DNA of 61,379 nucleotides from Vulcanimicrobiota bacterium (GCA_027307235.1 DAHUXH010000017.1:1-61379); one strand, 5' to 3'; positions 1-9,138 are shown, counted from the first letter of the stretch. Notes: generated by a model not told the origin, from the sequence alone. A program made the numbers and translations.

Positions 1-306
1 CGCATCCAGTTCCAGCCCCTTCCCGAGACCGAATCGCTGAAAGCCTTGTGTGTACTGCGCGAGCGTCTGCGGCGTTGCCGACGGTGCGACGGTGAGTTGG
101 TATCCGTTTTCGAGAACGACGTGCCCCTTGTCGACGGCGCACGTGCTAAAGCCGACGGTCGGCCGGTTCAGCGACGCGAGCAGGCGCCCCGGGCCGCCGC
201 ACGGATCGGAGGATTGGTCATCGGCACGTGCGATCGCGGCCGGAAGCAGTGCGGCGACGGCGGCCGCCACAAAGAGGCTGAGAAGTGAAAAAGCGGTTCC
301 GCGCAC
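1..306 (-). CDS. Secreted protein of unknown function, N-terminal part
   Basis: The reading frame is open from a GTG at 304-306 to the left window edge, giving 102 residues; the C-terminus lies outside. There is no ATG, which makes it easy to miss. Residues 1-28 look like a Sec signal peptide (basic start, hydrophobic VAAAVAALL, cleavage near AIARA-D). Two cysteines (residues 36 and 56) follow in the exported part, compatible with a disulfide. An AGGGG box lies 6 nt before the GTG. I do not recognise the family. The frame contains no stops and the signal peptide is convincing, so I consider it real, but the start could differ. Confidence 0.55.
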   Translation of the reverse strand, partial: MRGTAFSLLSLFVAAAVAALLPAAIARADDQSSDPCGGPGRLLASLNRPTVGFSTCAVDKGHVVLENGYQLTVAPSATPQTLAQYTQGFQRFGLGKGLELDA

Positions 307-591
307 GGCGAACCCCTGTTCGCAGCGGAAGAGCCTCGCCCTCTCAAGTTCGTGCTCGAAGAAGGATCGCCTATAATATTTGCGAATGATTCGCGAATAT
401 GGAGACGAGAAGGCACCATCGGTGCCGCCACTCCGGCGGAGCGACCTGCGCGCGATGCGCTCCTCGGCCCGCGCTGCGCGTGGCCGGGCTCTTCGCCAAT
501 TTCGTCGACACCCTAGGCAACCGTCCGCCGCCAGCCGTCCCTTCGTCTTTCCCACACCTCTGATTCACTCGTTCTGAAGGGACGTTTTTCC
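307..591 (+). promoter_or_regulatory. Intergenic region with a long, hairpin-rich leader for the TonB-receptor-like gene
   Basis: No convincing gene in these 285 bases. A TATAAT box at 72-77 past base 300 (372-377) could drive the downstream gene, though its -35 (TTCGTG, 349-354) is weak. That would give a leader of about 200 nt. The leader holds consecutive potential hairpins: GGCACC/GGTGCC at 412-426, CCGCC/GGCGG at 425-439 and GGAGCG/CGCTCC at 438-463. GCGAAT is repeated just after the -10 around the palindrome ATTCGCGAAT. A ribosome site GAAGGGA lies 9-10 nt before the ATG at 592. I saw no match to the conserved cobalamin-riboswitch boxes. Confidence 0.35.
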
Positions 592-2967
592 ATGCGTGAT
601 TATCTCTCGCGCTGCCTCATCGTGGCAGCCGCGCTCGTCTGTTCATGCCTTTCCGTTCCCCGGCCGGCCCTCGCAATCGGAACCGCCGTGCTCGCCGGGA
701 CCGTGACGTTCGATGCCGCGCCGGTCTCCGGCGCGACCATCACCGCCACCGGCAATAACGTACGTCTCGAAACCCACACCGATGCGCAGGGACGCTTCGC
801 TTTCACATCGCTCGGCGTTGGAAGCTATCATCTCCAGGTAGACGGGCAAGGGACGGCGACGTCGTTCGACGTCGACCTTACCGCTTCGGGTGCGACGTTG
901 GCGATCGAACTCCATCCGCGTGAGATCGGCCGCGCCCTCGCACGCTCGTCATCGGTGCGCGGATCGGGAACCGATCTGACACTGAACCAGACGCAACTAA
1001 CGCGAACGCCCGCAAGCACGAATTTCCCGAGCTTGCTGCTGCAACTGCCGGGCGCCGCGCGCGGCGCCAACGGCGTGGTGCACATCAACGGCGACCACGG
1101 CGACATCAACTATATCGTCGACGGCGTTCCCATTCCGCAGGAACTCAATCGCGACATCGGCACCGAATTCGACCTCGCCAACGTGTCGTTCATCGACGTC
1201 ATCGAAGGCGCGTATCCGGCGCAGTACGGCGAACGTTTCGCCTCGGTGATCAACGTGAGCACGCGCACAGGCACCGGCGCGCCCGGCTTGTCCGGCTCGC
1301 TCGATTCGGGATCGTTCGGCCTCATCAATGGTGAACTGAGCGCGCACGAACGCCTCGGCGCCGGTGCGCTGGTCGTTGCGCTGCGCTCGAGCCGCAGCAA
1401 TCGTGCGCTCGACCCGCCCAATTTCGATTCCCCGCACGATCGCGGGAGCGATCTCAACCAGTTCGTTCGCCTGACGATGCCGCACGGATTGGATTACTTA
1501 AACGTCACATTCAGCCACTCGTACCAAACCTACCAATTGCCCGTCGACGTCGCCGCGGGCGAGCCGGCCGGCACCGACGACAACGAGACGCAAGACGACA
1601 CGTTTGCCGCGCTGCAATACCGGCACGCCATCGGCGATCACGGTCTGTTGTCGTTTGGTCCGGCCTTCAAAGTGTCCCACATTCGCGATTTCGGCGATCT
1701 GGCCAACGATTTCACGTTCGGCGAGAATCTCAATGTCGAAGCGGGCGGTTCCGCGACCGATTGCGCTAACGCGCTCACGACTCCCGCGGTCTACACGATC
1801 TTGACATGCGGGTATTCCCTCAACGGCGATCGCACCGCCCGCGATGAGCGCTTCAATCTCGACTACGTCGTGCGCAGCAGCGCACATGACGTGCGTGCGG
1901 GAGCCGCATACGACGCGACCGGCGTCGCGAAGATCTTCGCCGTCACGCTCCAACCCAACAACTTCCTGTCAGGACTGTTGACGCCGTCCACGCCGGGCGC
2001 GCCGGGCGCGTCGCGCGCGCCCTACACAGTGGTCGATCGCGCACCGAATAGCGGTCACACACAGGAAGCCTACCTTCAAGATAGCTGGCGCATGGGCACG
2101 GGCTACCAGGTCGACTACGGTGTGCGCATGGATGCGTTTCAACTCGCCTCCAGCGAGTTTCAGAACGCCGCATCGCAGATCAGCCCGCGCATCAAGGTCA
2201 CGCGGCTCTTCGGGGAGCGTTCCAGCGCTTACGTATACTACGGACGATTCTTCACGCCGTTTTCGTTTGAGAATGTTTCACCGTCGGCGGCTCAGACGCT
2301 CAATCTGCCGTTGCAGCAGCAAGTCGCCGCATTCGACCTGCGGCCGCAGCGCGATTCGGTCTACGAAGTGGGCGGACACCTTCCGCTCGGATCGGGTGAT
2401 CTCGGCGTGCGTGTCACGCAGAGGAATGCGACGGACTTGATCGACGATACGCAGGTTGGCGTCACGCTGCTCCACCAGGACATCAACTTTCAGCGGGGCC
2501 GCATCGCGACGCAATCCGCGTACTACCAAGTGCCGATGGCGCGCGAGGGACGCTTCTACGCATCGATCAATCACACGTACTCAGTCAACAAAGGATGCGA
2601 AACGCAATTGCTCGCACCGTGCTTCGGCTCGCCCACCGATTGGACTCCGGCCGATCACGAGCAACGTTGGGGTGTGACGGCCGGTATGCTGCGCAATGAC
2701 GCGAGCGGCGGGTGGTTCTCAGCCGATGGCGAGTACGGGAGCGGTTTGTCATCGGCAAGTTGCCCGGCCGGTACTCCGGGCTTCTGTAAGCGCACACCGC
2801 ACGTGGTGTTCGATGCTGAGAAAGGCTTCGCCATTCGCCCGGGAACCGCGATCACGCTGCGCATCGGCAACGTGTTCAACGATCGCTACATGATCACGCT
2901 CCAGAACGCCCAGGGCAATCACTTCACAAGCGGCAGAAGTATCGATCTGGGCCTGCGCTTCCAATAA
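592..2967 (+). CDS. TonB-dependent-receptor-like outer membrane protein with carboxypeptidase-regulatory domain
   Basis: A 791-residue outer-membrane protein. Residues 1-28 are a signal peptide ending PALA. Residues about 30-110 form a carboxypeptidase-regulatory-like beta-sandwich (GTVTFDAAPVSGATI, then DAQGRFAF), as in Oar/SusC-like receptors. A plug domain follows at about 120-225 (INYIVDGVPIP, QYGERFASVINVSTRTG), then a long barrel region with alternating aromatic strands that ends in a C-terminal aromatic-X pattern (GLRFQ). No TonB box was identified. Substrate is unknown; no transporter or TonB genes are adjacent. A palindromic element starts immediately after the TAA stop and probably ends transcription. 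Confidence 0.85.
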   Translation: MRDYLSRCLIVAAALVCSCLSVPRPALAIGTAVLAGTVTFDAAPVSGATITATGNNVRLETHTDAQGRFAFTSLGVGSYHLQVDGQGTATSFDVDLTASGATLAIELHPREIGRALARSSSVRGSGTDLTLNQTQLTRTPASTNFPSLLLQLPGAARGANGVVHINGDHGDINYIVDGVPIPQELNRDIGTEFDLANVSFIDVIEGAYPAQYGERFASVINVSTRTGTGAPGLSGSLDSGSFGLINGELSAHERLGAGALVVALRSSRSNRALDPPNFDSPHDRGSDLNQFVRLTMPHGLDYLNVTFSHSYQTYQLPVDVAAGEPAGTDDNETQDDTFAALQYRHAIGDHGLLSFGPAFKVSHIRDFGDLANDFTFGENLNVEAGGSATDCANALTTPAVYTILTCGYSLNGDRTARDERFNLDYVVRSSAHDVRAGAAYDATGVAKIFAVTLQPNNFLSGLLTPSTPGAPGASRAPYTVVDRAPNSGHTQEAYLQDSWRMGTGYQVDYGVRMDAFQLASSEFQNAASQISPRIKVTRLFGERSSAYVYYGRFFTPFSFENVSPSAAQTLNLPLQQQVAAFDLRPQRDSVYEVGGHLPLGSGDLGVRVTQRNATDLIDDTQVGVTLLHQDINFQRGRIATQSAYYQVPMAREGRFYASINHTYSVNKGCETQLLAPCFGSPTDWTPADHEQRWGVTAGMLRNDASGGWFSADGEYGSGLSSASCPAGTPGFCKRTPHVVFDAEKGFAIRPGTAITLRIGNVFNDRYMITLQNAQGNHFTSGRSIDLGLRFQ

Positions 2968-3073
2968 GGAAAAGCGGTGCTTTCCGTCAGGCCTTCGTTG
3001 CGGAGAGGCTAAAGTGTACGGTAGTACACTTCGCCTCTCCGTGCCTCGGCCTGACGGAAAGCACCGCTTTTCC
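2968..3073. repeat. Palindromic gene-end element, copy 1
   Basis: A 106-bp near-perfect palindrome starting one base after the TAA of the preceding gene. The outer 26 bases (starting GGAAAAGCGGTGC, ending GTCAGGCC) are repeated exactly in reverse complement at 3048-3073. Inside are GCGGAGAGGC/GCCTCTCCG arms and a centre with GTGTAC and GTACAC. The centre and the CAGGCC shoulders are shared with copies at 28421, 39188 and 51116, while the outermost arm differs. It lies between convergent genes (receptor, Fic) and probably acts as a bidirectional terminator; its origin is unknown. Confidence 0.9.
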
Positions 3074-3106
3074 CGGGTGACGGGCGAGTTGTTGCGTTCG
3101 CGGGTG

Positions 3107-4204
3107 TTACTCTGGGAGCTGGTAGTGGGCGGAGCGTCCGGCTCCTTCGCTGCGCAGGATGCCTTTTGTGACAAGGTCGCTGAGATCGCGCAGCGCGGTG
3201 TCTTTCGATGTGCCGGCAAGACGCGCCCAATTGCGGGTGTTGAGTTTACCCTCGTAACCATGGAAGACGAGGGTGAGCATCTTCTTCTGGCGTTCGTTGA
3301 AGACGACGTGTGAATGGGCACTCCAAAAGCGGTTTGCACGCAACACATGGTCTAGTGTGAGGTTCACCGTGCCGATCGCGTTCGCATAGGCCTGCAAGAA
3401 CCACACGATCCAATCCGTGACGTCGGTCGTGCCGCTCTGGGCGCGTTCGAGCATCTCGTAGTACGCCTTCAGTTGAGCGCGTATCTGTTTGGACATGCTG
3501 AAGAAGCGCTGCGGCGATTCGTCGTCTTGCGCAAGCGCCATATCGGCGATTGCGCGTGCGATTCGGCCGTTGCCGTCTTCAAAGGGATGCACCGTGACGA
3601 ACCACAGGTGTGCAAGTGCGCTGCGGACGAGACCGTCGTCGCTTCGAACGCTGAACCACTCGAGGAAGCGCGACATTTCGTGTTCAAGGCGGTCGGCCGG
3701 CGGAGCGATGAAGTGCGTGATCGGCGAGCCGTCTTTGCGGTTGCGGCTATACACGCCGATCGGTCCGGAGCGCCATCTGCCGACGGCAATGCGACGGCCG
3801 TCAGAGCGGCCATTCGGAAAGAGTCCCGAGTGCCAGGCGAAGAGACGCGCTGCGGTGAGCGGTTCGGCATAGTTCCGAGTCGCGTCGACCGTCATCGCGG
3901 CGACGCCAGCGGCTCGCGCATCTGCCGGTGCGATGGCAGCCTCCGGCATGCCGAGATGGAGCGCGACTGACGAGCGGACTGCGGCGTAGTCGATGTGTTC
4001 GCCCTCAATTTCGGACGTTTCGATCGCATCGGTGGTGAGGGTATCCAAGGATGCGTCGTTTCGTTGCTCAAGACCGATCTGCGCCATACCCGCGGACAGC
4101 TCGCCTTGTTGGCGCCGCGCAAGGCCGAGCGGCTGGAGAAGCTCGGCTGCCCGATAGTGGAGGCCGGGCCAGTCCGGCTGCTGCCAGATGTAGAATCGCC
4201 GCAT
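3107..4204 (-). CDS. Fic-family protein (class II, self-inhibited AMPylase-like)
   Basis: A 365-residue Fic protein, predicted to transfer AMP (or another nucleotide) to a target protein. The catalytic loop HPFEDGNGR is at 206-214 with all key residues (His206, Glu/Asp, Asn-Gly-Arg). An N-terminal inhibitory motif of the S/T-x3-E-G type, TSEIEG, lies at 63-68, which marks class II Fic proteins held off by their own Glu. The last 60 residues look like a winged helix (LVTKGILRSEG), as in DUF4172-Fic proteins. It stands alone with no antitoxin partner. It has a good promoter whose start point falls only a few bases before the ATG, with no ribosome site, so translation may be leaderless. Confidence 0.9.
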   Translation of the reverse strand: MRRFYIWQQPDWPGLHYRAAELLQPLGLARRQQGELSAGMAQIGLEQRNDASLDTLTTDAIETSEIEGEHIDYAAVRSSVALHLGMPEAAIAPADARAAGVAAMTVDATRNYAEPLTAARLFAWHSGLFPNGRSDGRRIAVGRWRSGPIGVYSRNRKDGSPITHFIAPPADRLEHEMSRFLEWFSVRSDDGLVRSALAHLWFVTVHPFEDGNGRIARAIADMALAQDDESPQRFFSMSKQIRAQLKAYYEMLERAQSGTTDVTDWIVWFLQAYANAIGTVNLTLDHVLRANRFWSAHSHVVFNERQKKMLTLVFHGYEGKLNTRNWARLAGTSKDTALRDLSDLVTKGILRSEGAGRSAHYQLPE

Positions 4205-4244
4205 ATTATGCTAGGATTATGCCAGAGATAGTATCATTTTGCAA
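4205..4244 (-). promoter_or_regulatory. Promoter of the Fic gene with possible operator
   Basis: On the minus strand TTGCAA (4239-4244) and CATAAT (4216-4221) are separated by exactly 17 bp. Transcription should start near 4209, only about five bases before the ATG (4202-4204). The palindrome GCATATTATGC (4201-4211) overlaps the start codon and predicted start point and could be an operator. No Shine-Dalgarno sequence is visible. Confidence 0.55.
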
Positions 4245-4245
4245 T

Positions 4246-4272
4246 AAATCACCGCAGATGATGCGGTGATTT
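4246..4272 (-). terminator. Hairpin terminator downstream of the beta-CASP ribonuclease gene
   Basis: An 11-bp perfect stem (AAATCACCGCA / TGCGGTGATTT) with a 5-base loop lies 29 bp after the stop at 4302. It abuts the -35 of the Fic promoter. The T-run after it is short. Confidence 0.55.
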
Positions 4273-4301
4273 AGTTTCGAAATCGCCGCAGCGGCGCTTC
4301 T

Positions 4302-5657
4302 TTAGACCGTGACGGTGAGCCCGCGTTGGGCAACGGCGGCTGTCCAGCCGCGTTGCTGGTGCGCGAGGGCGGCGAGGGCGGTTGCGGATTCGGGCTCGCC
4401 ATGCACGGCGTAGAGGTGCGGCGTGGTCGTGCAGGTGCCAAACCAGCGCGTGAAATCATTGCGATCGGCGTGCGCGCTGAATCCCTGCAGGCTCATGATT
4501 TTGGCGCGGACCGCAAGGGTGTCGCCGTAGATACGCACGCTCGGTGCGCCGTTGACGAGCACATGTCCGAGCGTTCCCGCTCCCTGATACCCCACGAAGA
4601 CGATCACGGCGTTGTCGTCGGACAGATGGTTGTGGAGATGATGCAGGATGCGCCCGCCCGAGGCCATGCCGCTGGCGGAGATGACGACGTGCGCGCCTTT
4701 GAGCCGGTTGAGCTGCTTCGATTCTTCGGCCGTCCGGTGGACGGTGAGATTGTCGCAGCCGAACGTTGCGATGTCGCACCCGGCGGGAAGCGAGCGGTGC
4801 GCGTTCGGAAAGTTCGCGAAGAGGTCGTCGACCTTCTCGGCCATCGGGCTATCGAGGTGAATCGGCAACCCGGCGAGTTTCGTGTCGGCCGCCTGCAGCC
4901 GCCCGATCGCGAACAGCAGCATCTGCGAGCGCTCGACCGCGAACGCCGGGATGACGACGGCGCCGTTGCGCGCGATTGCGTCGAGCAGCGCGGCATGCAG
5001 CCCGTCGATGGAGTCCTCGGGATGAACGCGATCGCCGTACGTCGACTCGCTGACGATGACGTCGGCGGCGCCGATCGCATCGGGATCGAACAGCAGCGGA
5101 CGCCCATAGCGTCCGAGGTCTCCGGAGAACACCGCACGCGCGCCGTCGAGGTCGATCTGCGCGAAGGCTGATCCGACGATGTGCGCGGCATTGCGGTACG
5201 TGACGCGCGCGACGCCGAGAAGATCGAACGTCTCGCCGAGATCCTGTGCGTGCACGAGGCGCATCGCGGCGGCGACGTCGGCTTCTTCGTAGAACGGAAG
5301 CGGCGGGTGATGGCTGTGCTGATAGCCGTGTACGTGCAGTTCTTCTTGCAGATGCGCGGCATCGTCGAGGACGATCTGCATCAGCGAAGCGGTTGGTTTC
5401 GTCGCGAAGATCGGTCCGCGAAAGCCGTCGCGGACGAGTTTGGGAAGATAGCCGACATGATCGATGTGGCCGTGCGTCACGACAACCGCGTCGATCTCGC
5501 GCGCCTCGACCGGCAACGGCGCATGGTTGAGCGCATCGGCGTTTCCAAGTCCCTGAAACAGACCGCAATCGACGAAGAAGCGTTTGCCTTTGCACTGGAC
5601 GAGATGCTTGCTTCCCGTGACGGTGCCGGCGGCGCCCACGAACGTGATCTCAGCCAC
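4302..5657 (-). CDS. MBL-fold beta-CASP ribonuclease-type protein (YSH1/CPSF-73-like)
   Basis: About 451 residues of metallo-beta-lactamase fold with an inserted beta-CASP domain, the architecture of RNA-processing exo/endonucleases. The zinc motif HGHIDH is at 62-67; further ligands appear in NAAHIVGS, FSGDLG and the C-terminal GFSAHAD. The beta-CASP part has the VISASGMASGGR block typical of the bacterial YSH1-like group. I chose GTG at 5655-5657 because TCCT on the plus strand (AGGA) sits 5 nt upstream and the domain begins at once (AEITFVGAAGTVTGS). It overlaps the upstream LOG gene by 8 bp, so the two are probably co-transcribed. Target RNA is unknown. Confidence 0.88.
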   Translation of the reverse strand: MAEITFVGAAGTVTGSKHLVQCKGKRFFVDCGLFQGLGNADALNHAPLPVEAREIDAVVVTHGHIDHVGYLPKLVRDGFRGPIFATKPTASLMQIVLDDAAHLQEELHVHGYQHSHHPPLPFYEEADVAAAMRLVHAQDLGETFDLLGVARVTYRNAAHIVGSAFAQIDLDGARAVFSGDLGRYGRPLLFDPDAIGAADVIVSESTYGDRVHPEDSIDGLHAALLDAIARNGAVVIPAFAVERSQMLLFAIGRLQAADTKLAGLPIHLDSPMAEKVDDLFANFPNAHRSLPAGCDIATFGCDNLTVHRTAEESKQLNRLKGAHVVISASGMASGGRILHHLHNHLSDDNAVIVFVGYQGAGTLGHVLVNGAPSVRIYGDTLAVRAKIMSLQGFSAHADRNDFTRWFGTCTTTPHLYAVHGEPESATALAALAHQQRGWTAAVAQRGLTVTV

Positions 5658-6264
5658 GGGTTTCCTGCGCGATCCTGGGGCGAGGCGCGGGAACTGCTTG
5701 ACGGTTGAATGCGGCCGACGTCGGGATCGACTCCGACAGATACTTGTCCAAGCACGCATCCACCAAATCTTCGGGCACGTCGTTCGTGACGATGATCGCG
5801 CCGGTGTCTTTCTTGACGAGCGCGGCGATGCGTGTGAGTTCGTTCGAGATGCCGCCGGAGTTGGTGACGATGCCGATGAGTTTGCCTTCGTCGAACGCGA
5901 TCGAAAACTCGCCGAGCGTGCCGCTGCGGCCGCCGATGTAGAGCACGAAGTCGGAGGAGTGAATGTTGTGCGTTTCGCGGCCCATCAATCCCGAGCCGGT
6001 GAACACGATCGAGGTGTACGGCTGCAGCGGCGAATTGTAGAGATTGACGTGCTCTTCGCGCGATAGCGCGGGCGAAACGCCCAGGCTCATTCCGCCGGCG
6101 TCGTTGGCGCCGAGCACGGCGGCATGCGGCAAGCCGGGGCAAGCGCCGGTAACGATGGTGGCGCCGCGCTCGGCGATGCGCCGACCGAGTCGCCGGGCAA
6201 GATCGAGTTGTTCCGCCGTAATCTCTCCGCCCGCCGAACCCATCACGCCGATCTGGATCTTCAT
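5650..6264 (-). CDS. LOG/SLOG-family Rossmann protein (TIGR00725-like)
   Basis: A 204-residue protein with the Rossmann-type fold of the LOG (lysine decarboxylase-like) superfamily. The glycine-rich loop GGRSGTLGE at 111-119 corresponds to the PGGxGTxxE signature of the family, and GACPGLP near 40-46 is the first nucleotide-contact loop. Relatives cleave nucleotide monophosphates (cytokinin riboside phosphoribohydrolases) or bind nucleotides; the variant GGRSGTLGE is found in the less studied TIGR00725 group. Translationally coupled with the downstream ribonuclease (8-bp overlap), which hints at RNA or nucleotide metabolism. Confidence 0.75.
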   Translation of the reverse strand: MKIQIGVMGSAGGEITAEQLDLARRLGRRIAERGATIVTGACPGLPHAAVLGANDAGGMSLGVSPALSREEHVNLYNSPLQPYTSIVFTGSGLMGRETHNIHSSDFVLYIGGRSGTLGEFSIAFDEGKLIGIVTNSGGISNELTRIAALVKKDTGAIIVTNDVPEDLVDACLDKYLSESIPTSAAFNRQAVPAPRPRIAQETRG

Positions 6265-6352
6265 ACGATTGGTCGGTTGTTCTCAACGGCGCCGGCGCCC
6301 TCTCTGGACCGGCGCAAAGTAAGATGGCGCGCCATGCTCGAAACACACGCGC

Positions 6353-8011
6353 ATGGCGCAACGCGATCAATTAGACGTCGATGTTCTCTTCGTGGGAGGC
6401 GGCCCGGCTAGTCTGGCGGGCGCGATTCGGCTTGCACAGTTGGCAAAAGTCGCAGGCCGCGAGCTGGAAATTCTCGTCATCGAGAAGGGTGGAGAGATCG
6501 GCAGCCACGGTATCTCCGGCGCGGTCATGGACCCCCGCGCGCTCGATGAACTGCTGCCGCAGTGGCGCACCTCCAACGCGCCGATCGAGTCGGCGGTCAC
6601 GACCGACGAGATGTGGTTTCTCACGGCGGGCGGCAAGATCAAGGCGCCGATCACACCGCCCCAACTCAACAATCATGGCAAGTACGTCTGCTCGTTGCAG
6701 AAGATGGCGCGATGGCTCGGCGAGCAAGCCGAGGCAGCGGGCGCTCAAGTCTTCCCGGCGTTCCCCGGGCAAGAGCTGTTGTGGGACGGCGACCGCGTTA
6801 TCGGCGTTCGCACCGGGGACAAAGGGCTCGACAAAGACGGCAAGCCTAAATCGAATTACGAACCGGGAGCCGACATTCATGCCAAAGTGGTCGTGCTCGG
6901 TGAGGGGCCGCGTGGAACGCTGACAAAGCAGGCCATCGCGAAGCTGCGTCTCGACGCCGGATGCGAGCCGCAAGTCTATGCCGCGGGCGTGAAAGAGATT
7001 TGGCAGTGTCCGCAAGGGACGGTGAGAGCCGGCAGTGTGATTCACACCCTCGGCTATCCGCTCGATGCGCAGACATTCGGCGGCGGCTTCATCTACGGCA
7101 TGGCCAATGACGTGCTCGACATCGGTTTGGTCACCGGCCTTGACTACAAAGACCCGACGACCGATCCGCACAACGAATTTCAGCGGTATAAAGCCCATCC
7201 GGCCATTCGCAAAATGCTCGAAGGTGCGACACTCCTGCGGTATGGTGCGAAGGCCATTCCCGAAGGCGGCCTCTTCGCGATGCCGCGCAATTACGCCGAC
7301 GGACTGCTGATCGTCGGCGACTCCGCCGGATTCCTGAACGGCATGCGACTCAAGGGCATTCACCTCGCGATCAAATCCGGCATGATGGCCGCCGAGACCG
7401 CATGGGAAGCGCTGTCGGCCGATCGATTCGATCAAACCCAACTCGCGTCGATCGCGACCAAGTTCCGCAACTCATGGGCATACGACGAGATGCGCAGCGC
7501 GCGCAACTTCCATCAAGCCTTCAACGGCGGATTGATTCCGGGGATGCTCAACGCGGCGCTCTCGACGGTCACAGGCGGACGCGGTTTCGGCGTTGCCGAT
7601 CGCTTGCACGGCGAAGCCGGTTACGAGCGCATGGAGAAACGCGGGTACAATCCGCCGCTCTCGCCGCGCGCGATCATCGACAAGGTCGTCACGTTCGACA
7701 AGCTCACCGACGTCTTCAACAGCGGCACGATGCATGAAGAAGACCAGCCGTGTCATCTGCACGTCGCCGACACGAACATTTGCCGCGACCGCTGCACCGT
7801 CGAGTACGGCAATCCGTGCCGTCACTTCTGTCCGGCGGCGGTGTACGAGCCGATGTTCGAGCGCGGGCAGGACGGGCGCTTCGAGGGACGCTTGCAGATC
7901 AATTTCACGAACTGCGTGCATTGCAAGACGTGCGACATCGCCGATCCGTATCAGATCATCACGTGGGTTCCGCCGCAGGGCGGTGAGGGCCCGGTGTACA
8001 CGGGGCTGTAG
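6353..8011 (+). CDS. Electron transfer flavoprotein-ubiquinone oxidoreductase
   Basis: A 552-residue flavoprotein that passes electrons from ETF to quinone at the membrane. The FAD-binding motif (VGGGPASLAGA) is at about residues 12-22, and the C-terminal ferredoxin-like part carries the 4Fe-4S cysteines (GNPCRHFCP and CVHCKTCD) followed by the family ending ITWVPPQGGEGP. Length matches the family. No etfAB genes are nearby, so the electron donor is encoded elsewhere. The downstream thiO start overlaps the TAG stop by one base. No strong ribosome site precedes the ATG. Confidence 0.95.
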   Translation: MAQRDQLDVDVLFVGGGPASLAGAIRLAQLAKVAGRELEILVIEKGGEIGSHGISGAVMDPRALDELLPQWRTSNAPIESAVTTDEMWFLTAGGKIKAPITPPQLNNHGKYVCSLQKMARWLGEQAEAAGAQVFPAFPGQELLWDGDRVIGVRTGDKGLDKDGKPKSNYEPGADIHAKVVVLGEGPRGTLTKQAIAKLRLDAGCEPQVYAAGVKEIWQCPQGTVRAGSVIHTLGYPLDAQTFGGGFIYGMANDVLDIGLVTGLDYKDPTTDPHNEFQRYKAHPAIRKMLEGATLLRYGAKAIPEGGLFAMPRNYADGLLIVGDSAGFLNGMRLKGIHLAIKSGMMAAETAWEALSADRFDQTQLASIATKFRNSWAYDEMRSARNFHQAFNGGLIPGMLNAALSTVTGGRGFGVADRLHGEAGYERMEKRGYNPPLSPRAIIDKVVTFDKLTDVFNSGTMHEEDQPCHLHVADTNICRDRCTVEYGNPCRHFCPAAVYEPMFERGQDGRFEGRLQINFTNCVHCKTCDIADPYQIITWVPPQGGEGPVYTGL

Positions 8012-9138
8012 TGTTCGGTTCGGATGTTGCCATCGTGGGCGGCGGGCTGATCGGCCTGTCGCTTGCGTTTGAACTGGCGCGACGCGGAGCCAACGTGCGC
8101 GTCTTCGAACGCGGCGAGGCGGTGAAGGCCGCGTCATGGGCTGGCGCGGGAATGCTCGCGCCCAACAGCGAGGGTGAGATGCCGCCGGCGCTGCGCGCCA
8201 TCTGCGAGAGATCGCTTGCGATGTATCCGCAATTTGTCGATGATGTCCGCTCGGCGGGCGGCGTCGATCCGAAGCTGCACCTCGATGGGATCGTGTCGGT
8301 GTACGCGGAGCCGGACGATCGCGCGGCATTCGATGCGGCGGTGCTCGATCTGCAGCGGCGCACGGTGCCGTTCGCTCCGCTCGCGGTGCGCGACGTGCGT
8401 GCGCTCGAACCGGCGCTGAGCGCCGAGGTGAAAGCCGGCCTGCTCGTGCACGGAGAGGGGCATGTGGACAATCGCAGACTCGGCCGCGCGCTGCGGGCCG
8501 CATGCGTCGCGCGCGGCGTGGCGATCGTTGAAAACGTCGAGCACCTGCGCGTTGAGAGCGATGCGCGGCGCGCGCTCGGCGTGCGCAGCAGCGCCGGATA
8601 CGTACCGGCGACTGCGATCGTGAACGCAGCCGGCGCATGGGCGGGCGAGATTCCCGGTGTCCCGGCATCGTCGACGCCCGCGATGATTGCGGTGAAGGGG
8701 CAGATGCTCGCACTTGCCGCCCCGAACGGCTTGGTGCGTCACCCCGTCTATTTTCCGGGCGGCTATGTCGTGCCGCGTGACGACGGACGTCTGCTGATCG
8801 GCGCGACCGTCGAACGCGCCGGGTTCGATGTGCGCACCACCGCTCACGGCATCTCGTCGCTGCTCACCGCGGCATTGCGGATCGCGCCGTCGCTGCGCGA
8901 TTTCGCGGTGACGGAAACATGGGCGGGCATCCGGCCGGGAACTGCCGATGGCCTGCCGTTTCTCGGTGCGACGCCGCTCGACGGCTATGTTCTGGCGACC
9001 GGACACTACCGGAACGGCATCTTGCTGGCACCGCTCACGGCCGTGCTGGTTGCCGACGCGATCGAAGGCCGGCATGACGCTTGCGCGCCGTTCTCGGTTA
9101 CACGCGCGCACGGCACCGTGGGAAGCGGCGCCGTATGA
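8011..9138 (+). CDS. thiO: Glycine oxidase ThiO
   Basis: A 375-residue FAD-dependent amine oxidase that converts glycine to dehydroglycine for the thiazole half of thiamine. The dinucleotide motif VGGGLIGLSLA begins near residue 9 and WAGIRPGTADGLPFLG in the C-terminal half is the DAO-family signature. Assignment as ThiO rests on thiS and thiG following directly: thiS overlaps the stop as ATGA. The GTG start overlaps the preceding stop codon by one base, so the four-gene block 6353-10122 is tightly coupled. Confidence 0.9.
   Translation: MFGSDVAIVGGGLIGLSLAFELARRGANVRVFERGEAVKAASWAGAGMLAPNSEGEMPPALRAICERSLAMYPQFVDDVRSAGGVDPKLHLDGIVSVYAEPDDRAAFDAAVLDLQRRTVPFAPLAVRDVRALEPALSAEVKAGLLVHGEGHVDNRRLGRALRAACVARGVAIVENVEHLRVESDARRALGVRSSAGYVPATAIVNAAGAWAGEIPGVPASSTPAMIAVKGQMLALAAPNGLVRHPVYFPGGYVVPRDDGRLLIGATVERAGFDVRTTAHGISSLLTAALRIAPSLRDFAVTETWAGIRPGTADGLPFLGATPLDGYVLATGHYRNGILLAPLTAVLVADAIEGRHDACAPFSVTRAHGTVGSGAV

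Noticed and set aside
421-560. Cobalamin riboswitch upstream of the TonB-receptor-like gene
   Set aside because: A CCACT word and receptor context suggested it, but the other conserved boxes (AGCCAGGAGACCTGCC-like) are missing.
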